Positions 32,729-42,546 are shown, numbered from the stretch's first letter. The stretch is DNA of 42,926 nucleotides from Clostridiales bacterium UBA1390 (GCA_002305315.1 DBQQ01000027.1:52710-95635); one strand, 5' to 3'. Notes: generated by a model not told the origin, from the letters alone. Numbers and translations: made by a program.

Positions 32729-34045
32729 TCACAGCATCTCTTTTTTATTTCCTTTTTTCAGTATGTTTTTATAATCAATATAATCATAGAGGCTTTCCTC
32801 TATCACAGGACAGAACTCCTGAAGCTCCACCAGACTCAACTCCTCAATCGCACACTGTTTTTCCTCACACCGCAGCACAATACGCCCTACAATCCCATGG
32901 GCATCCCGGAAGGCCACACCGTGTGCCACCAGGTAATCCGCCACTTCCGTCGCATTCAGGAAACCATTCTTGACGCTTTCTTCCATCCGCTCCTGATGAA
33001 CCCGCAGTGTCCGAATCACGCCGCACATGATCTCCAGCGCTGCCATCACCGTATCATAGCTGTCAAAGAAAGGCTGCTTGTCCTCCTGCATATCTTTATT
33101 ATAGGCCAACGGCAATCCCTTCATCGTAGTCAAAAGCCCCATCAAGTGTCCAAAGACACGACCGCTCTTTCCGCGAATCAACTCGCAGGAATCCGGGTTC
33201 TTCTTCTGTGGCATAATGCTGGAACCTGTAGAATACGCATCGTCCAAAGAGACAAAACGAAATTCCTGGCTGCTCCAGAGGATCAGCTCCTCACTCAGCC
33301 GGCTCAGATGAACCATAATAATGGACATGTCAGCCAACAGTTCCATCAGATAATCTCGGTCGGATACTCCATCCAGGAAATTATCCACGGGTTTCGCAAA
33401 GCCCAGTTCTTCCGCCGTCTGCTTTCTGTCGATATCGTGTGTGGTTCCTGCCAGCGCCGCGCACCCTAAAGGACTCTCATTCAAGAGGTTCTGGCTATTC
33501 TCTACCCGAACCATGTCTCTTCTGAACATGGATGCATACGCTTCCATATAATACCGAAATGTCACCGCCTGTGCTCTCTGCAGGTGGGTATATCCAGGCA
33601 TGATGCAGTTATTTTCCTGCCCCGTGCTGACCAATGCATCCACTAAATCCTTCAATTTCTCATGCAGATCCTGTGCGCAGTGACGGGCATACAGACGCAT
33701 GTCCACAGCCACCTGATCATTCCGGCTTCTTCCTGTGTGCAGTTTCTTCCCCACTTCGCCAATCCTCTGCGTCAATTGGGCTTCCACAAAAGTATGGATA
33801 TCCTCATAATCTCCAGACAAGGAAAGTGCTCCTGACTGAATATCCGTCAAGATCTCCGCCAGGCCTGCCTGAATCTGCTCCGCCTCTTCCCTGCTCAGAA
33901 TGCCCTGGTTCCCCAGCATCTTGGCATGCGCCATGCTTCCCATGATGTCTTCCTGATACAGGCGCTTATCAAAGGGAAACGAAGAATTAAAATCCTCCAT
34001 CATCTGATTTTCTTCTTTCTGAAAACGGCCACCCCAGAGCTTCAT
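32729..34045 (-). CDS. argH: Argininosuccinate lyase
   Basis: 438 residues from ATG 34045 (GGAGGG 7 bases upstream), opening MKLWGGRFQKEENQMM. The fumarase/ASL signature GSSIMPQKKNPD lies near residue 260, and HTGRSRNDQVAVD and PGYTHLQRAQ are also present. It splits argininosuccinate into arginine and fumarate. No argG is adjacent, which is unusual in many Firmicutes. It is transcribed from its own promoter. Confidence 0.96.
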   Translation of the reverse strand: MKLWGGRFQKEENQMMEDFNSSFPFDKRLYQEDIMGSMAHAKMLGNQGILSREEAEQIQAGLAEILTDIQSGALSLSGDYEDIHTFVEAQLTQRIGEVGKKLHTGRSRNDQVAVDMRLYARHCAQDLHEKLKDLVDALVSTGQENNCIMPGYTHLQRAQAVTFRYYMEAYASMFRRDMVRVENSQNLLNESPLGCAALAGTTHDIDRKQTAEELGFAKPVDNFLDGVSDRDYLMELLADMSIIMVHLSRLSEELILWSSQEFRFVSLDDAYSTGSSIMPQKKNPDSCELIRGKSGRVFGHLMGLLTTMKGLPLAYNKDMQEDKQPFFDSYDTVMAALEIMCGVIRTLRVHQERMEESVKNGFLNATEVADYLVAHGVAFRDAHGIVGRIVLRCEEKQCAIEELSLVELQEFCPVIEESLYDYIDYKNILKKGNKKEML

Positions 34046-34079
34046 AATCGGTCCCTCCATCTCTTATGCATTCCTATTT

Positions 34080-34108
34080 ATTATAAACGATTCCCACACC
34101 AGATGCAA
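34080..34108 (-). promoter_or_regulatory. Promoter of argH
   Basis: On the - strand TTGCAT (34108-34103), 17-base spacer, TATAAT (34085-34080). Confidence 0.8.
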
Positions 34109-34123
34109 TCCTTTTTGCGCAAA

Positions 34124-34172
34124 AAAATGAAAGTGTTCCATGGGCCCGTAAGGCCCAGGACACTTTCATTTT
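34124..34172. terminator. Terminator after ftsH
   Basis: AAAATGAAAGTGT pairs with ACACTTTCATTTT, continued by TGGGCC/GGCCCA around loop CGTAA. T runs on both sides make it usable in both directions; it ends the ftsH transcript. Confidence 0.88.
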
Positions 34173-34197
34173 CTATCTCTCCCGGCTTGTTCTTCTT

Positions 34198-36015
34198 TTA
34201 CGATGCATCGTCCAGGATCTTCATGAATTCTTCTCCTGTAATGGTCTCTTTCTCATACAGGTACTGTGCCAGTTCATCCAGTTTTTTCCGATTCTCTTCC
34301 AGAATCCGATTCGCCTTCTCATGCTGACGCTTCACCAGCGCCATGACCTGTCGGTCGATCTCCGTCTGGGTCTCCGTAGAGCATGCGAGGCTCGCATCTC
34401 CGCCCAAATACTGATTGCTGACTGTCTCTAGCGCCACCATGTCGAATTGCTCGCTCATACCATACTGTGTGATCATGGCACGCGCCAGTTTGGTCGCCTG
34501 TTCAATATCATTCGAAGCCCCGGTGGACGCAGAATGAAATACCAATTCCTCTGCGGCCCGGCCGCCGGTCAATGTGGCAATCTTATTTTCCAGTTCTGTC
34601 TGGCTCATCAGATAATGATTCCCTTCATCCACCTGCATGGTATATCCTAACGCTCCCGAAGTTCTGGGAACAATCGTGATTTTTTGCACCGGCGCAGAAT
34701 GATTCTGCTTCGCTGCCACCAGGGCATGTCCTATCTCATGATATGCCACAATTCTTTTCTCCTCATCGGTCAGGATCGCATTCTTCTTCTGATATCCCGC
34801 GATGACCACTTCAATGCTTTCTTCCAAATCCGCCTCTGTAACGCAGCGCCGTCCATCCCGCACTGCCCGCAGCGCTGCCTCGTTGATGATATTCGCCAGT
34901 TCTGCGCCGGACGCACCGGATGCCATCCTCGCAATCTTGCTGAAGTCCACGCTATCATCATATTTAATCTTCTTCGCATGAACCTTGAGGATCTCTTCTC
35001 GCCCTTTCAGATCCGGCAGTTCTACAGGAACACGCCTATCAAACCGGCCCGGACGTGTCAATGCCGGATCCAGAGATTCCGGCCTGTTGGTGGCTGCCAG
35101 AATCATCACACCAGTATTCTCCTCAAATCCATCCATCTCCGTCAGCAGCTGATTCAGCGTCTGTTCTCGCTCATCATTACCGCCAACACGCCCATCTCGT
35201 TTCTGCCCAATGGCATCAATCTCATCGATGAATACGATACAGGGCGCTTTCTCTTTCGCCTGCTTAAACAGATCCCTGACCTTGGAGGCACCTAAGCCTA
35301 CAAACATCTCTACAAATTCGGAACCAGACATGGAGAAGAAGGGAACATTCGCTTCTCCCGCGACGGCCTTCGCCAGCATCGTCTTACCGGTTCCCGGAGG
35401 GCCTACCAGCAAAATTCCTTTCGGCATAGAAGCGCCGATTTCTTTATATTTACTCGGATTATGTAAATAATCGACGACTTCGGACAAGCTCTCCTTGGCC
35501 TCGTCCTCTCCAGCCACATCCGAAAAACGAATGCCGTCTGATGACTGTACATATACCTTCGCATTGCTCTTTCCAAACATCATGGAGTTCGGTCCGCCTG
35601 CATTCTTCATCAGCCGTCTCGTCATCCACTGTCCCAACGCAATAAAGGCTACAATCGGCAGTACCCATGATAGCAGGAACGTGACAATCGGCGATGCCTC
35701 TTCAATAATCTGTCCCGCAAATACCGCTCCGGAATCAATCAGTCGCTGCGTCAGATCCGGATCGGGCATCATTCCAGTCTGATATATAACCGTATTCTCT
35801 TTATTGGTAAAAATAATCGCATTGTCCTGTTCAGCCACCTGAACTTGTCCCAGTTCTTTGTTCTCTGCCATCTCTACAAATGTCCCGTAGTCGACTTCCA
35901 GCACTCTCTGCTGTGCCACCCAGGGCATAATCCAGAAATTGAACAGCAGCAAAATGATCAATACAACCACATAATAAAAAATCAATGGTTTCTTGGGTCT
36001 CTTTACTTCCTGCAT
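34198..36015 (-). CDS. ftsH: ATP-dependent zinc metalloprotease FtsH
   Basis: 605 residues. Two membrane helices (about 12-32 and 108-128) flank an external loop. The AAA domain carries Walker A GPPGTGKT (205-212), Walker B IVFIDEID (about 260-267), the pore motif MFVG and a second region of homology [17 protein letters not shown]. The protease site is HEIGH (426-430) with a downstream Asp ligand. It degrades membrane and some soluble proteins. It starts 13 bases inside the coiled-coil gene upstream, so they are coupled. Confidence 0.97.
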   Translation of the reverse strand: MQEVKRPKKPLIFYYVVVLIILLLFNFWIMPWVAQQRVLEVDYGTFVEMAENKELGQVQVAEQDNAIIFTNKENTVIYQTGMMPDPDLTQRLIDSGAVFAGQIIEEASPIVTFLLSWVLPIVAFIALGQWMTRRLMKNAGGPNSMMFGKSNAKVYVQSSDGIRFSDVAGEDEAKESLSEVVDYLHNPSKYKEIGASMPKGILLVGPPGTGKTMLAKAVAGEANVPFFSMSGSEFVEMFVGLGASKVRDLFKQAKEKAPCIVFIDEIDAIGQKRDGRVGGNDEREQTLNQLLTEMDGFEENTGVMILAATNRPESLDPALTRPGRFDRRVPVELPDLKGREEILKVHAKKIKYDDSVDFSKIARMASGASGAELANIINEAALRAVRDGRRCVTEADLEESIEVVIAGYQKKNAILTDEEKRIVAYHEIGHALVAAKQNHSAPVQKITIVPRTSGALGYTMQVDEGNHYLMSQTELENKIATLTGGRAAEELVFHSASTGASNDIEQATKLARAMITQYGMSEQFDMVALETVSNQYLGGDASLACSTETQTEIDRQVMALVKRQHEKANRILEENRKKLDELAQYLYEKETITGEEFMKILDDAS

Positions 36016-36458
36016 GTTGATTCTTCTCCTTTCTGCTCTTCCAGTGTCATTTGCGCATCCATCGCTTCCAACGCGGCAATGAATGCATACTGCATGGACT
36101 GTACCGCATGGTCTACCGCGTATTCTGCGTATAGCGCTGCGGCTTCCGCTCCATCCTCTTCTTGTACGGTTTCTTCCGACCGAAAGTATTCCGGGAGCTT
36201 CTTTTTCAGCTCTTCCATCTTATGATAGAATGAAAGCTGTATCTGAGATAAGTCTTTTACTGCCTGCGATCGGCTTTGTTCCACTTCTCTCTGAAGGGTA
36301 AGCAGCTGTTCTTGATATTCATCCCTTGCTCTTTCCAGCTCTTTCTGGATTCTGAGGTGATTCTTTTCGCCACAGATCAGAAGCCGGCTCTGCAGTTTTC
36401 CATACTGTTTTTCCATCTCATAGAGTTTAACTGCTAGAAACCCCTGGCTCAATCCCAC
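36003..36458 (-). CDS. Coiled-coil protein coupled to ftsH
   Basis: 151 residues from GTG 36458, with AAGGAG 7-8 bases upstream. Residues 10-95 are a long heptad-rich coiled coil (KELERARDEYQEQLLTLQRE and similar), then EEDGAEAAALYAEYAVDHAV, an Ala-rich helix. No signal peptide, membrane helix or known domain. Its overlap with ftsH suggests that it is made together with the protease, perhaps as an adaptor or assembly partner, but this is only inferred from position. Confidence 0.65.
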   Translation of the reverse strand: MGLSQGFLAVKLYEMEKQYGKLQSRLLICGEKNHLRIQKELERARDEYQEQLLTLQREVEQSRSQAVKDLSQIQLSFYHKMEELKKKLPEYFRSEETVQEEDGAEAAALYAEYAVDHAVQSMQYAFIAALEAMDAQMTLEEQKGEESTCRK

Positions 36459-36569
36459 GATGATCCACTCCTTTCCTCTCTTATCCTTCTTTCTTATTTA
36501 TAACATGTACTTCCCTTCGGCGCCATTCTCAAAACTTCTCTTTTGTCCTTACAAATTCTTCGTTTTGTC

Positions 36570-36602
36570 AAAAAAAGAAGAACACGCACCCGCATGTTCT
36601 TC
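36570..36602 (-). terminator. Terminator of the tetR-type gene
   Basis: A perfect 8-bp stem GAAGAACA (36577-36584) / TGTTCTTC (36595-36602); on the - strand it is followed by seven T. Confidence 0.85.
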
Positions 36603-36611
36603 CCATCCTTT

Positions 36612-37160
36612 CTATCTTCTGTTTTCCTTCCATCCGGACAGTCCTTCCAACAAAATTCTGCCCAACTGGTCCGCCAGCCTCTCGCGATCCAGATCCTTCT
36701 TCCCTCCGTAATATAAAAGGACACCGACTAATCCACAGGAAACATATCGAAGCAGTACTTCCCGCTCCATACCGCTCATCGCGACATCATGCGGCCGTGA
36801 CTGTGCCATCTGCTCCAGATACGCCGCCGCAGAATCCAGCATGATCTGCTCCACCTGCGCTCGCCGCTGCGATTCCATCAGTTTTTGCAGCATGGGACGA
36901 TGTTCCACTGAAAAATCGATAAAAATTCGTACGGCTGAACGCATGTCCTCCGCCTGCAGGCTCCGCTCTACGAGTTTTCGTGTCGCCTGCCTGGTTGACC
37001 ACTCCAAAACATCCATGATATCCTGGAAATGATAATAGAAAGTCTGGCGAGAGATATGGCACTCTTCGATCAATGCCTTTACCGTGATCTTATCTACATT
37101 CTTATGCTGTACCATCCGCAGATACGTTTCCGCGATGGTACTCTTCATATCCATTGGCAT
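36612..37160 (-). CDS. TetR-family regulator (DhaS/YcbG-like size)
   Basis: 182 residues. The helix-turn-helix reads KITVKALIEECHISRQTFYY (about 24-43), preceded by AETYLRMVQHKNVD. The C-terminal half resembles the TetR_C group of short clostridial regulators. Its target is unknown. It lies downstream of the PPC-domain gene on the same strand, 17 bases apart, and ends in a terminator. Confidence 0.88.
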   Translation of the reverse strand: MPMDMKSTIAETYLRMVQHKNVDKITVKALIEECHISRQTFYYHFQDIMDVLEWSTRQATRKLVERSLQAEDMRSAVRIFIDFSVEHRPMLQKLMESQRRAQVEQIMLDSAAAYLEQMAQSRPHDVAMSGMEREVLLRYVSCGLVGVLLYYGGKKDLDRERLADQLGRILLEGLSGWKENRR

Positions 37161-37177
37161 AGAGTCTCTCTCCGACC

Positions 37178-37597
37178 TCAGAACGCAAACAGGTTCAATC
37201 CAATCTCCTCCGAAAAGCGTCGATCCGCCCCTCCTTCGAAGGCTGTGATTACGATTTCCGCAGTGGCGCTGACTCTGGCCTCTACCAGGTGACCGCCTCG
37301 CGTTTCGTTCTCCTCATCTCCGATCACCGCATGCAGATGCAGATATACCTTTCCTTCCATCTGTGAGATATTTCCATTTAAAGACGCAATCTCGTACATT
37401 CCTTCATAGGTATGCCCTACAAACTGCTTGATATCCGTACGAAACAACCCTAATTCCACGCGATCGGCCGCACCCAGGCCATGAATCGCGCCGCACCGAA
37501 TCTGTTCCTTTTCACACAATTCCCGGATCGATGCCGCAATGCCCTCTCCCTTGTCTACACGTAAAAGATACTGATTTCCATATTTTTTATAATCCAT
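37178..37597 (-). CDS. PPC/DUF296-domain protein
   Basis: 139 residues. The PCC/PPC fold is recognised from YLLRVDKGEGIAASIRELCE, GAIHGLGAADRVELG and LHLHAVIGDEENETRGGHL, where clustered histidines bind metal in this family. In plants the domain is linked to AT-hook DNA binding; in bacteria it stands alone and its function is uncertain. It shares an operon with the metallophosphoesterase 1 base upstream and the TetR regulator downstream. Confidence 0.88.
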   Translation of the reverse strand: MDYKKYGNQYLLRVDKGEGIAASIRELCEKEQIRCGAIHGLGAADRVELGLFRTDIKQFVGHTYEGMYEIASLNGNISQMEGKVYLHLHAVIGDEENETRGGHLVEARVSATAEIVITAFEGGADRRFSEEIGLNLFAF

Positions 37598-37598
37598 T

Positions 37599-38480
37599 TT
37601 ATCGCTCCTTTCCGGGACGTTGTTTTCTATGCAGCTCCACCGTCACAATTTCTGGCGGAATACCGATTCTAGGCCCCCCTAGTCCTCGTCCCACGATCAT
37701 ATACGTTCCATCTTCATCATAGGTTCCCTGAATATACTTAGGAAAGATACCCTGGCCCGGCGCCAAAAGGCCAAAAGGTCCGATCTTCATCAGCCCACCG
37801 TGTGCATGCCCACTGAAGACCAAATCAATATCATATCGGCTGTACAGATGAATCTTCTCTGGCTTATGAGCCATCAGAACCGTAAAAATATGCTGTTCCT
37901 CCGGATGTCTCGGATACATCTTCGCCAGGATTTCCCCGATATGATCTGGATCTTCCTCATCCTTGCGCAACGCACTCTCCAGTCCTGTCTCCAAACCGGA
38001 TAAGCGAATCTGTCCGCCTTGCCGCAAAAGCAGCACTGACTCGTTTCGCAGCAGCTGCACACGGCTGCAGGCCAGATCTGCTAAAATCTCTGGTAAGTAT
38101 TCACTTCTTGTCTCATGATTCCCCAGAATCGCAAAACAGGGCGCAATCCCCGCCATCTCTTTGTACATCCACCGAACCGCATTTCTTTCTCCGCCTTCAT
38201 AGAGCTCGTCCATCATGTCGCCCGTGATTAGAATCAGATCCGGTCTCTGCTTCTTTACCTTCTTCACCAAGACTTCCTGCCGTTTACCAAAGCATCGTCC
38301 ATGCAAATCCGTGATTTGTACAATACGAAATCCCTCAAATGCCTTAGGCAGATTCTCAAAGTCCCGCCAGTAAAAGTCCGACTGCAGCCTGCTCCCCTTC
38401 GGCGTATAATTCCACAGACACACGAGCCGCGTCAGCGTCCTTCGCAACCAATTATGCCGGAAGCGCTCTCTGCCTTCCAT
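37599..38480 (-). CDS. YkuE/YaeI-type metallophosphoesterase
   Basis: 293 residues. Metal motifs in order: TDLHGRCF near residues 57-64, GDMMDELYEGG near 87-97, GNHETRSEY near 121-129, LMAHKPEK near 205-212 and GHAHGGLMKIGPFG near 224-237. The N-terminus is basic (RHNWLRRTLTRL) without a clear signal peptide; a weak hydrophobic stretch could make it membrane-associated. Related enzymes act on UDP-lipid or phosphodiester substrates; the substrate here is unknown. Confidence 0.9.
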   Translation of the reverse strand: MEGRERFRHNWLRRTLTRLVCLWNYTPKGSRLQSDFYWRDFENLPKAFEGFRIVQITDLHGRCFGKRQEVLVKKVKKQRPDLILITGDMMDELYEGGERNAVRWMYKEMAGIAPCFAILGNHETRSEYLPEILADLACSRVQLLRNESVLLLRQGGQIRLSGLETGLESALRKDEEDPDHIGEILAKMYPRHPEEQHIFTVLMAHKPEKIHLYSRYDIDLVFSGHAHGGLMKIGPFGLLAPGQGIFPKYIQGTYDEDGTYMIVGRGLGGPRIGIPPEIVTVELHRKQRPGKER

Positions 38481-38510
38481 GCCTTTCCTCCCTTCTATAC
38501 TGCCATCTCA

Positions 38511-39497
38511 TCATGCCAGACGAATATGCCAGAAAGCAATCGTCTCTCGCTTCCAAGTATATGTAATGTACAGGTCTTTTCCTCTGCTGATGATGGCAGG
38601 ATACGAAAAATTCGCCCAACGTTCCTTCTGATCGCAGGGCACATGATCCAGATAGTATTCTCTGCCCCATGTTTTTCCATTGTCCTCAGATATAGAAAAT
38701 ACGATAGGAGACCGTTTTCCCCAGTTTCCACGAATCGGATTATATACTAATACCAACCGGCCATCCTCTAACCGTGTCAGGTCGATTCCGCTGTTATTAT
38801 TCGGCAATTCCGTGGGTTCTGCCTGCGACCAGCTCCGCCCCCCATCCTGAGAGGCACTGTGGAAAATCGCGCCCTCTGTGCTTCGCGTAAACATATGCAC
38901 CGTTCCCGCTGTATCCTGCCAGAGTGTCGGCTGTATAATCCCTTTATATTGTAGTTTTTCCCGCGCAATCGGTACATCCGGGCTTCTCGTCCAAGTATGT
39001 CCGTTATCCTCGGAACGATCTGTGAAACAATTCCATACTTCTTCTGTTTCCGTAGACGCTGGCGCAAGAATCGCACCATCCTGCAGCCGAATGCACTTAT
39101 TCTTGACAGGACCACGCCCGCCAAAGTCTCCAGGTACCAACTCCTTCCCGGTAGACCAGGTGGCTCCCCCATCTACGGACTCCACATAGTACGTCTGCCA
39201 CATCGGTATCGTCTTCCCCACCTTGTAATACAATACCAGGCGATCTCCCGCATCAAAAAGCACAGGATTCCAACATGGCACTCCCTCTACATCCGCCGCC
39301 TTGCGCTGCGGTTCCCACTTCCCGTCCAGGTACCGGGAATACCAGATGGCCACATCATCATGCTTCTCCTTCGTGCCGCCAAACCAGGCCGCCACCAATG
39401 TACCATCTGCCAGGCATTCGATTGTAGATGCATGACTCTCCAAGTAGAGTTCTTCCGGTTTAAAAATATGCTTATGATCTACGACCCAATATTCCAT
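38511..39497 (-). CDS. Asp-box (BNR/sialidase-fold) protein
   Basis: 328 residues with four Asp boxes: SVDGGATW, SEDNGHTW, SQDGGRSW and SEDNGKTW, the repeated turns of a six-bladed sialidase-like propeller. The opening part (ECLADGTLVAAWFGGT) fits the BNR_2 sialidase-like family. No signal peptide or anchor, so it should be cytoplasmic. Substrate and even enzymatic activity are open; several such proteins are annotated as exo-alpha-sialidases without proof. It overlaps the upstream small gene by 19 bases. Confidence 0.82.
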   Translation of the reverse strand: MEYWVVDHKHIFKPEELYLESHASTIECLADGTLVAAWFGGTKEKHDDVAIWYSRYLDGKWEPQRKAADVEGVPCWNPVLFDAGDRLVLYYKVGKTIPMWQTYYVESVDGGATWSTGKELVPGDFGGRGPVKNKCIRLQDGAILAPASTETEEVWNCFTDRSEDNGHTWTRSPDVPIAREKLQYKGIIQPTLWQDTAGTVHMFTRSTEGAIFHSASQDGGRSWSQAEPTELPNNNSGIDLTRLEDGRLVLVYNPIRGNWGKRSPIVFSISEDNGKTWGREYYLDHVPCDQKERWANFSYPAIISRGKDLYITYTWKRETIAFWHIRLA

Positions 39498-39847
39498 CTT
39501 GACACCCCCTGTTTTTTTCTCTTATTGTACCAATACTTACGAATTTGCGCAAGCTTTTTTTCCGGATTGGCACTATGGCGCTGGGCCCTGCGGATCTTCC
39601 GCACACTTTCTCCCGTCAGTTGTCTTAGCCGCCATATATCTCGTCCCGCCATTCGGCAGTGCGACAAACGCAGTCTGATCTCCTCCGTCCCCGGCCTTGT
39701 TCCGCACCAGAGGGGAACCGTAGGACGCTTCGAGCTGCCAGGCGGTGGACAGATGATCTCATACCCCAGTTCTGTCCAGAATGCACACAAAAATCGCAGC
39801 TCCTCCGGTTCCAGTTCTTCTCTCAGCAGCCCCAGAATCTTTTCCAT
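39479..39847 (-). CDS. Hypothetical protein
   Basis: 122 residues from ATG 39847 with a good ribosome site (GAAGGAGGG 7 bases upstream). Strongly basic second half (many Arg/Lys, KLAQIRKYWYNKRKKQG). The N-terminal part EELRFLCAFWTELGYEIICP looks folded. No known domain recognised. It precedes and overlaps the Asp-box gene, so it is probably co-transcribed with it. Confidence 0.6.
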   Translation of the reverse strand: MEKILGLLREELEPEELRFLCAFWTELGYEIICPPPGSSKRPTVPLWCGTRPGTEEIRLRLSHCRMAGRDIWRLRQLTGESVRKIRRAQRHSANPEKKLAQIRKYWYNKRKKQGVSRWNIGS

Positions 39848-39911
39848 GATGCATCCCTCCTTCGATTAGTATCACGAAAATCGCTGGATTCTATGCATTT
39901 CTCTCCGCCTC

Positions 39912-39940
39912 TTTACTTTCCAAAATCTTGGGTGTATACT
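39912..39940 (+). promoter_or_regulatory. Promoter of the GNAT gene
   Basis: TTTACT (39912-39917), 17-base spacer, TATACT (39935-39940), 37 bases before the ATG. Confidence 0.6.
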
Positions 39941-39977
39941 ATAAAGAGTTTATTCACAGAAGGAGGCGCATCATACC

Positions 39978-40448
39978 ATGCATATTCGTAGAGCGAAGGA
40001 ACAGGATATGGTCGATATCGATCGGCTGCTAGTACAGGTCAACATGGTTCACCATAAAGGACGGCCCGATCTTTGCAAAGCAGGACATAAGAAATACACC
40101 GATGATCAGCTCAGGACGCTCATTCACGACGATACACGTCCCATCTTCGTTGCCGTAGACGAATCCGATCATGTGTTAGGCTATGCATTCTGCATTTTCC
40201 AGCAGCATCTTCATGACAATATTCTGACGGATATCAAGACCCTCTACATTGATGATCTTTGTGTGGACGAAAAGATCCGGGGGCAACATATCGGAAGCGC
40301 TCTGTATGAGGCTGTACTGCAATTTGCCAGAGAAAGCGGCTGCTATAATGTAACCTTGAACGTATGGTCTCTCAACGAACCCGCCATGAAATTCTATGAG
40401 CACTGCGGTCTCAAACCTCAAAAAATTGGAATGGAAACGATTTTATAA
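39978..40448 (+). CDS. GNAT-family N-acetyltransferase
   Basis: 156 residues. The acetyl-CoA loop is RGQHIGSALYE (near residues 99-109), preceded by the strand KTLYIDDLCVDE, with the C-terminal NVWSLNEPAMKFYEHCGLKP typical of RimI-like members. It transfers acetyl from acetyl-CoA to an unknown amine. AAGGAGG lies 11 bases upstream of the ATG. It is flanked by - strand genes, so it is monocistronic. Confidence 0.9.
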   Translation: MHIRRAKEQDMVDIDRLLVQVNMVHHKGRPDLCKAGHKKYTDDQLRTLIHDDTRPIFVAVDESDHVLGYAFCIFQQHLHDNILTDIKTLYIDDLCVDEKIRGQHIGSALYEAVLQFARESGCYNVTLNVWSLNEPAMKFYEHCGLKPQKIGMETIL

Positions 40449-40475
40449 AAGGCGCCTATATAAAGGTGCCTTTTT
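40447..40475. terminator. Bidirectional terminator between GNAT and lipoprotein genes
   Basis: AAAAGGCGCC (40447-40456) pairs with GGTGCCTTTT (40465-40474), one G.T pair, with T runs on both strands; it serves two convergent genes. Confidence 0.87.
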
Positions 40476-41379
40476 CCATATCATACAATCTTACTATCGT
40501 CTTCGTACTTTGCTTTTCCCATACATAGAATTGATGCGGATCTGCCGCCGAAAACAATTCGGCATTCCCTTGCACAGTTCCTATCTGCGTCTCCCTCCCT
40601 GTATCCAGGTCATACGAATACATTGCCATTTGTCCTTCTCTCGTTTCAATATAGATGATCCAATGGTCCAACAACAGGAGATCCCATGTATCCTGACTGC
40701 CCTGATATAGCTGCTTTACTTCTTGATCCAGATACCATAGGCTCTGGTTATTGCTTTTCCAATAGATCTTCCCATTTTCCACACCCTGAAAGCTAATTCT
40801 TTCCTGCCCTTCCTGAGGCGGAATATATGTCTTGCTTTCTCCGCTTCGAAGATCTCCCAAGAGAAGCATTGATCGCAACCAGGAACGGTCTTCCTGCCGA
40901 CTCACTCTAGCCTCTGCATAGAGCATATTCCCTTCGATACACCAGCCACTCCAGATTACCTCTGTCACATTTTCCACATCCAGTATAAAAGTCTGAATTA
41001 ATTCTTTTCGGTGCAACTGGGGATCTATTCTCCAAACTTTGAGTAGGTTGCGTTCTGCCGCGTCATTAGAATATCCCTCCAGAAGAATCAGTCTCCCCTT
41101 CTTATCCACGTCCAAGAGAGCGGCATCCTGCCGATAAAATGCCGGACAATCCCTATTTAAATGTACACATTCCCACTTCCAGCACAAAAGTTCCCCTCGG
41201 TAATACAACAAACGTTGATATCCATTCTCCGATACAAACCCATAATCCTCGGAGGATACACAATCATCTGTCATTCTATGAAAACTCACGTACCCTTCTG
41301 TCGTCACTCCGTCCCACATATCGCATCCAGAAACGAAAACCAAAAGGGTCCATAAAAGCAGAATATAGCATCGTTTCAC
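40456..41379 (-). CDS. Hypothetical lipoprotein, beta-propeller-like
   Basis: 307 residues from GTG 41379 (AAGGAGGG 8 bases upstream; an upstream extension of the frame is not supported). Lipoprotein signal [14 protein letters not shown] with the lipobox cysteine at about residue 18, so it is anchored outside the membrane. The rest has repeated short strands with Trp/Tyr and Asp (for example [27 protein letters not shown]), as in DUF5050/WD-like surface proteins. No catalytic motif. The function is unknown. Confidence 0.78.
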   Translation of the reverse strand: MKRCYILLLWTLLVFVSGCDMWDGVTTEGYVSFHRMTDDCVSSEDYGFVSENGYQRLLYYRGELLCWKWECVHLNRDCPAFYRQDAALLDVDKKGRLILLEGYSNDAAERNLLKVWRIDPQLHRKELIQTFILDVENVTEVIWSGWCIEGNMLYAEARVSRQEDRSWLRSMLLLGDLRSGESKTYIPPQEGQERISFQGVENGKIYWKSNNQSLWYLDQEVKQLYQGSQDTWDLLLLDHWIIYIETREGQMAMYSYDLDTGRETQIGTVQGNAELFSAADPHQFYVWEKQSTKTIVRLYDMEKGTFI

Positions 41380-41453
41380 CAAGATCTCCCTCCTTATCTC
41401 TGTTTTTTCTATAGATCCTGTATATGGTCGTTCTCCATATTTTATGATATACT

Positions 41454-41515
41454 GGTGGCTCAATAGCCCGTTTACCGGAGGGCTAAATACCAAAGAAAGT
41501 GAGGCGCAGCCACTC
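41454..41515 (+). promoter_or_regulatory. Folded leader before the YeiH-family gene
   Basis: GGTGGCT (41454-41460) pairs with AGCCACT (41508-41514), enclosing TAGCCC/GGGCTA (41464-41469 with 41480-41485). The outer right arm ends one base before the start codon and GTGAGG lies 10-15 bases before it, so folding could hide the ribosome site. I do not recognise it as a known riboswitch. Confidence 0.42.
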
Positions 41516-42538
41516 ATGAACACATACAAACAAAAGATCCCCGGCATTCTATTATGCTTTGCCATCGCCATCCCTGCCTGGTTCCTAGGCAAATGGCTTC
41601 CTGTCATAGGCGGTCCGGTCTTTGCGATCCTTCTGGGAATGCTCCTGACTCTGATCGTTCCCAAGAAAGAATGGTGCAAAGAAGGAGTCACATTTACTTC
41701 CAAGAAAATTCTCCAATACGCGGTCATACTGCTGGGATTCGGCATGAATCTGTTTCAGATCTTGGAACAAGGAATGCAATCTCTTCCCATTATTCTTTCT
41801 ACGATTTCCATCTCCCTGGTGATGGCCTGGATTCTGTATAAAACCTTGCACTTACAGAAAAACAGCGCGATTCTGATTGGCGTCGGTTCTTCGATATGCG
41901 GCGGCTCCGCCATTGCGGCTACCGCCCCCGTCATTGACGCCACTGATGAGGAAGTGGCACAATCCATCTCCGTTATTTTTTTATTCAACATCGCCGCCGC
42001 ACTGTTATTCCCCACACTGGGCGGCATCCTAGGACTTTCTAATGAAGGCTTCGGTATCTTTGCCGGTACCGCCGTGAACGATACCTCTTCCGTTACGGCA
42101 GCCGCCACAGCCTGGGATGGTATCCACGGATCCAATACCCTGGATACTGCCACCATTGTCAAGTTGACCCGGACTCTGGCCATCATTCCCATCACACTGG
42201 TTCTGGCCCTGCTTCGAACTCGGAATGCCCATAAAGACAGCGCTAATCAAAGCACTGCCGCCAAAGTCAGCTTAAAGAAGATTTTCCCCTTCTTCGTGCT
42301 CTTTTTTGTGCTTGCCTCCGTAATCACTACGGTGTTTCAGTTGCCGGCCGCTGTTACCGATCCGCTCAAGGATCTGAGCAAGTTTTTAATCATCATGGCC
42401 ATGGCTGCCATCGGTTGGAACACTAACATTGTTCATCTAGTCAAGAGCGGCGGCAAACCCATACTCACAGGGCTCTGTTGCTGGATTTCCATCGCTTGCG
42501 TCAGTCTTCTGATGCAAGCCATTCTAGGCATCTGGTAA
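41516..42538 (+). CDS. YeiH-family (UPF0324) putative sulfate/sulfonate exporter
   Basis: 340 residues from ATG 41516; an upstream ATG at 41444 overlaps the folded leader and is rejected. About 10 membrane helices. Conserved parts are [34 protein letters not shown] and [14 protein letters not shown], diagnostic of the putative sulfate exporter family. The real substrate is not settled. It is monocistronic and ends in a strong terminator. Confidence 0.9.
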   Translation: MNTYKQKIPGILLCFAIAIPAWFLGKWLPVIGGPVFAILLGMLLTLIVPKKEWCKEGVTFTSKKILQYAVILLGFGMNLFQILEQGMQSLPIILSTISISLVMAWILYKTLHLQKNSAILIGVGSSICGGSAIAATAPVIDATDEEVAQSISVIFLFNIAAALLFPTLGGILGLSNEGFGIFAGTAVNDTSSVTAAATAWDGIHGSNTLDTATIVKLTRTLAIIPITLVLALLRTRNAHKDSANQSTAAKVSLKKIFPFFVLFFVLASVITTVFQLPAAVTDPLKDLSKFLIIMAMAAIGWNTNIVHLVKSGGKPILTGLCCWISIACVSLLMQAILGIW

Positions 42539-42546
42539 AAGAAAAT

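Noticed and set aside
32618..33469. A 283-codon open frame on the + strand
   Set aside because: It is antisense to argH and the lipoprotein gene; composition rich in His/Gln/Arg is typical of a shadow frame.
38997..39869. A 290-codon open frame on the + strand
   Set aside because: It is antisense to the Asp-box gene and the small basic gene, has no ribosome site, and its translation has no recognisable domain; the - strand genes have clear motifs and starts.
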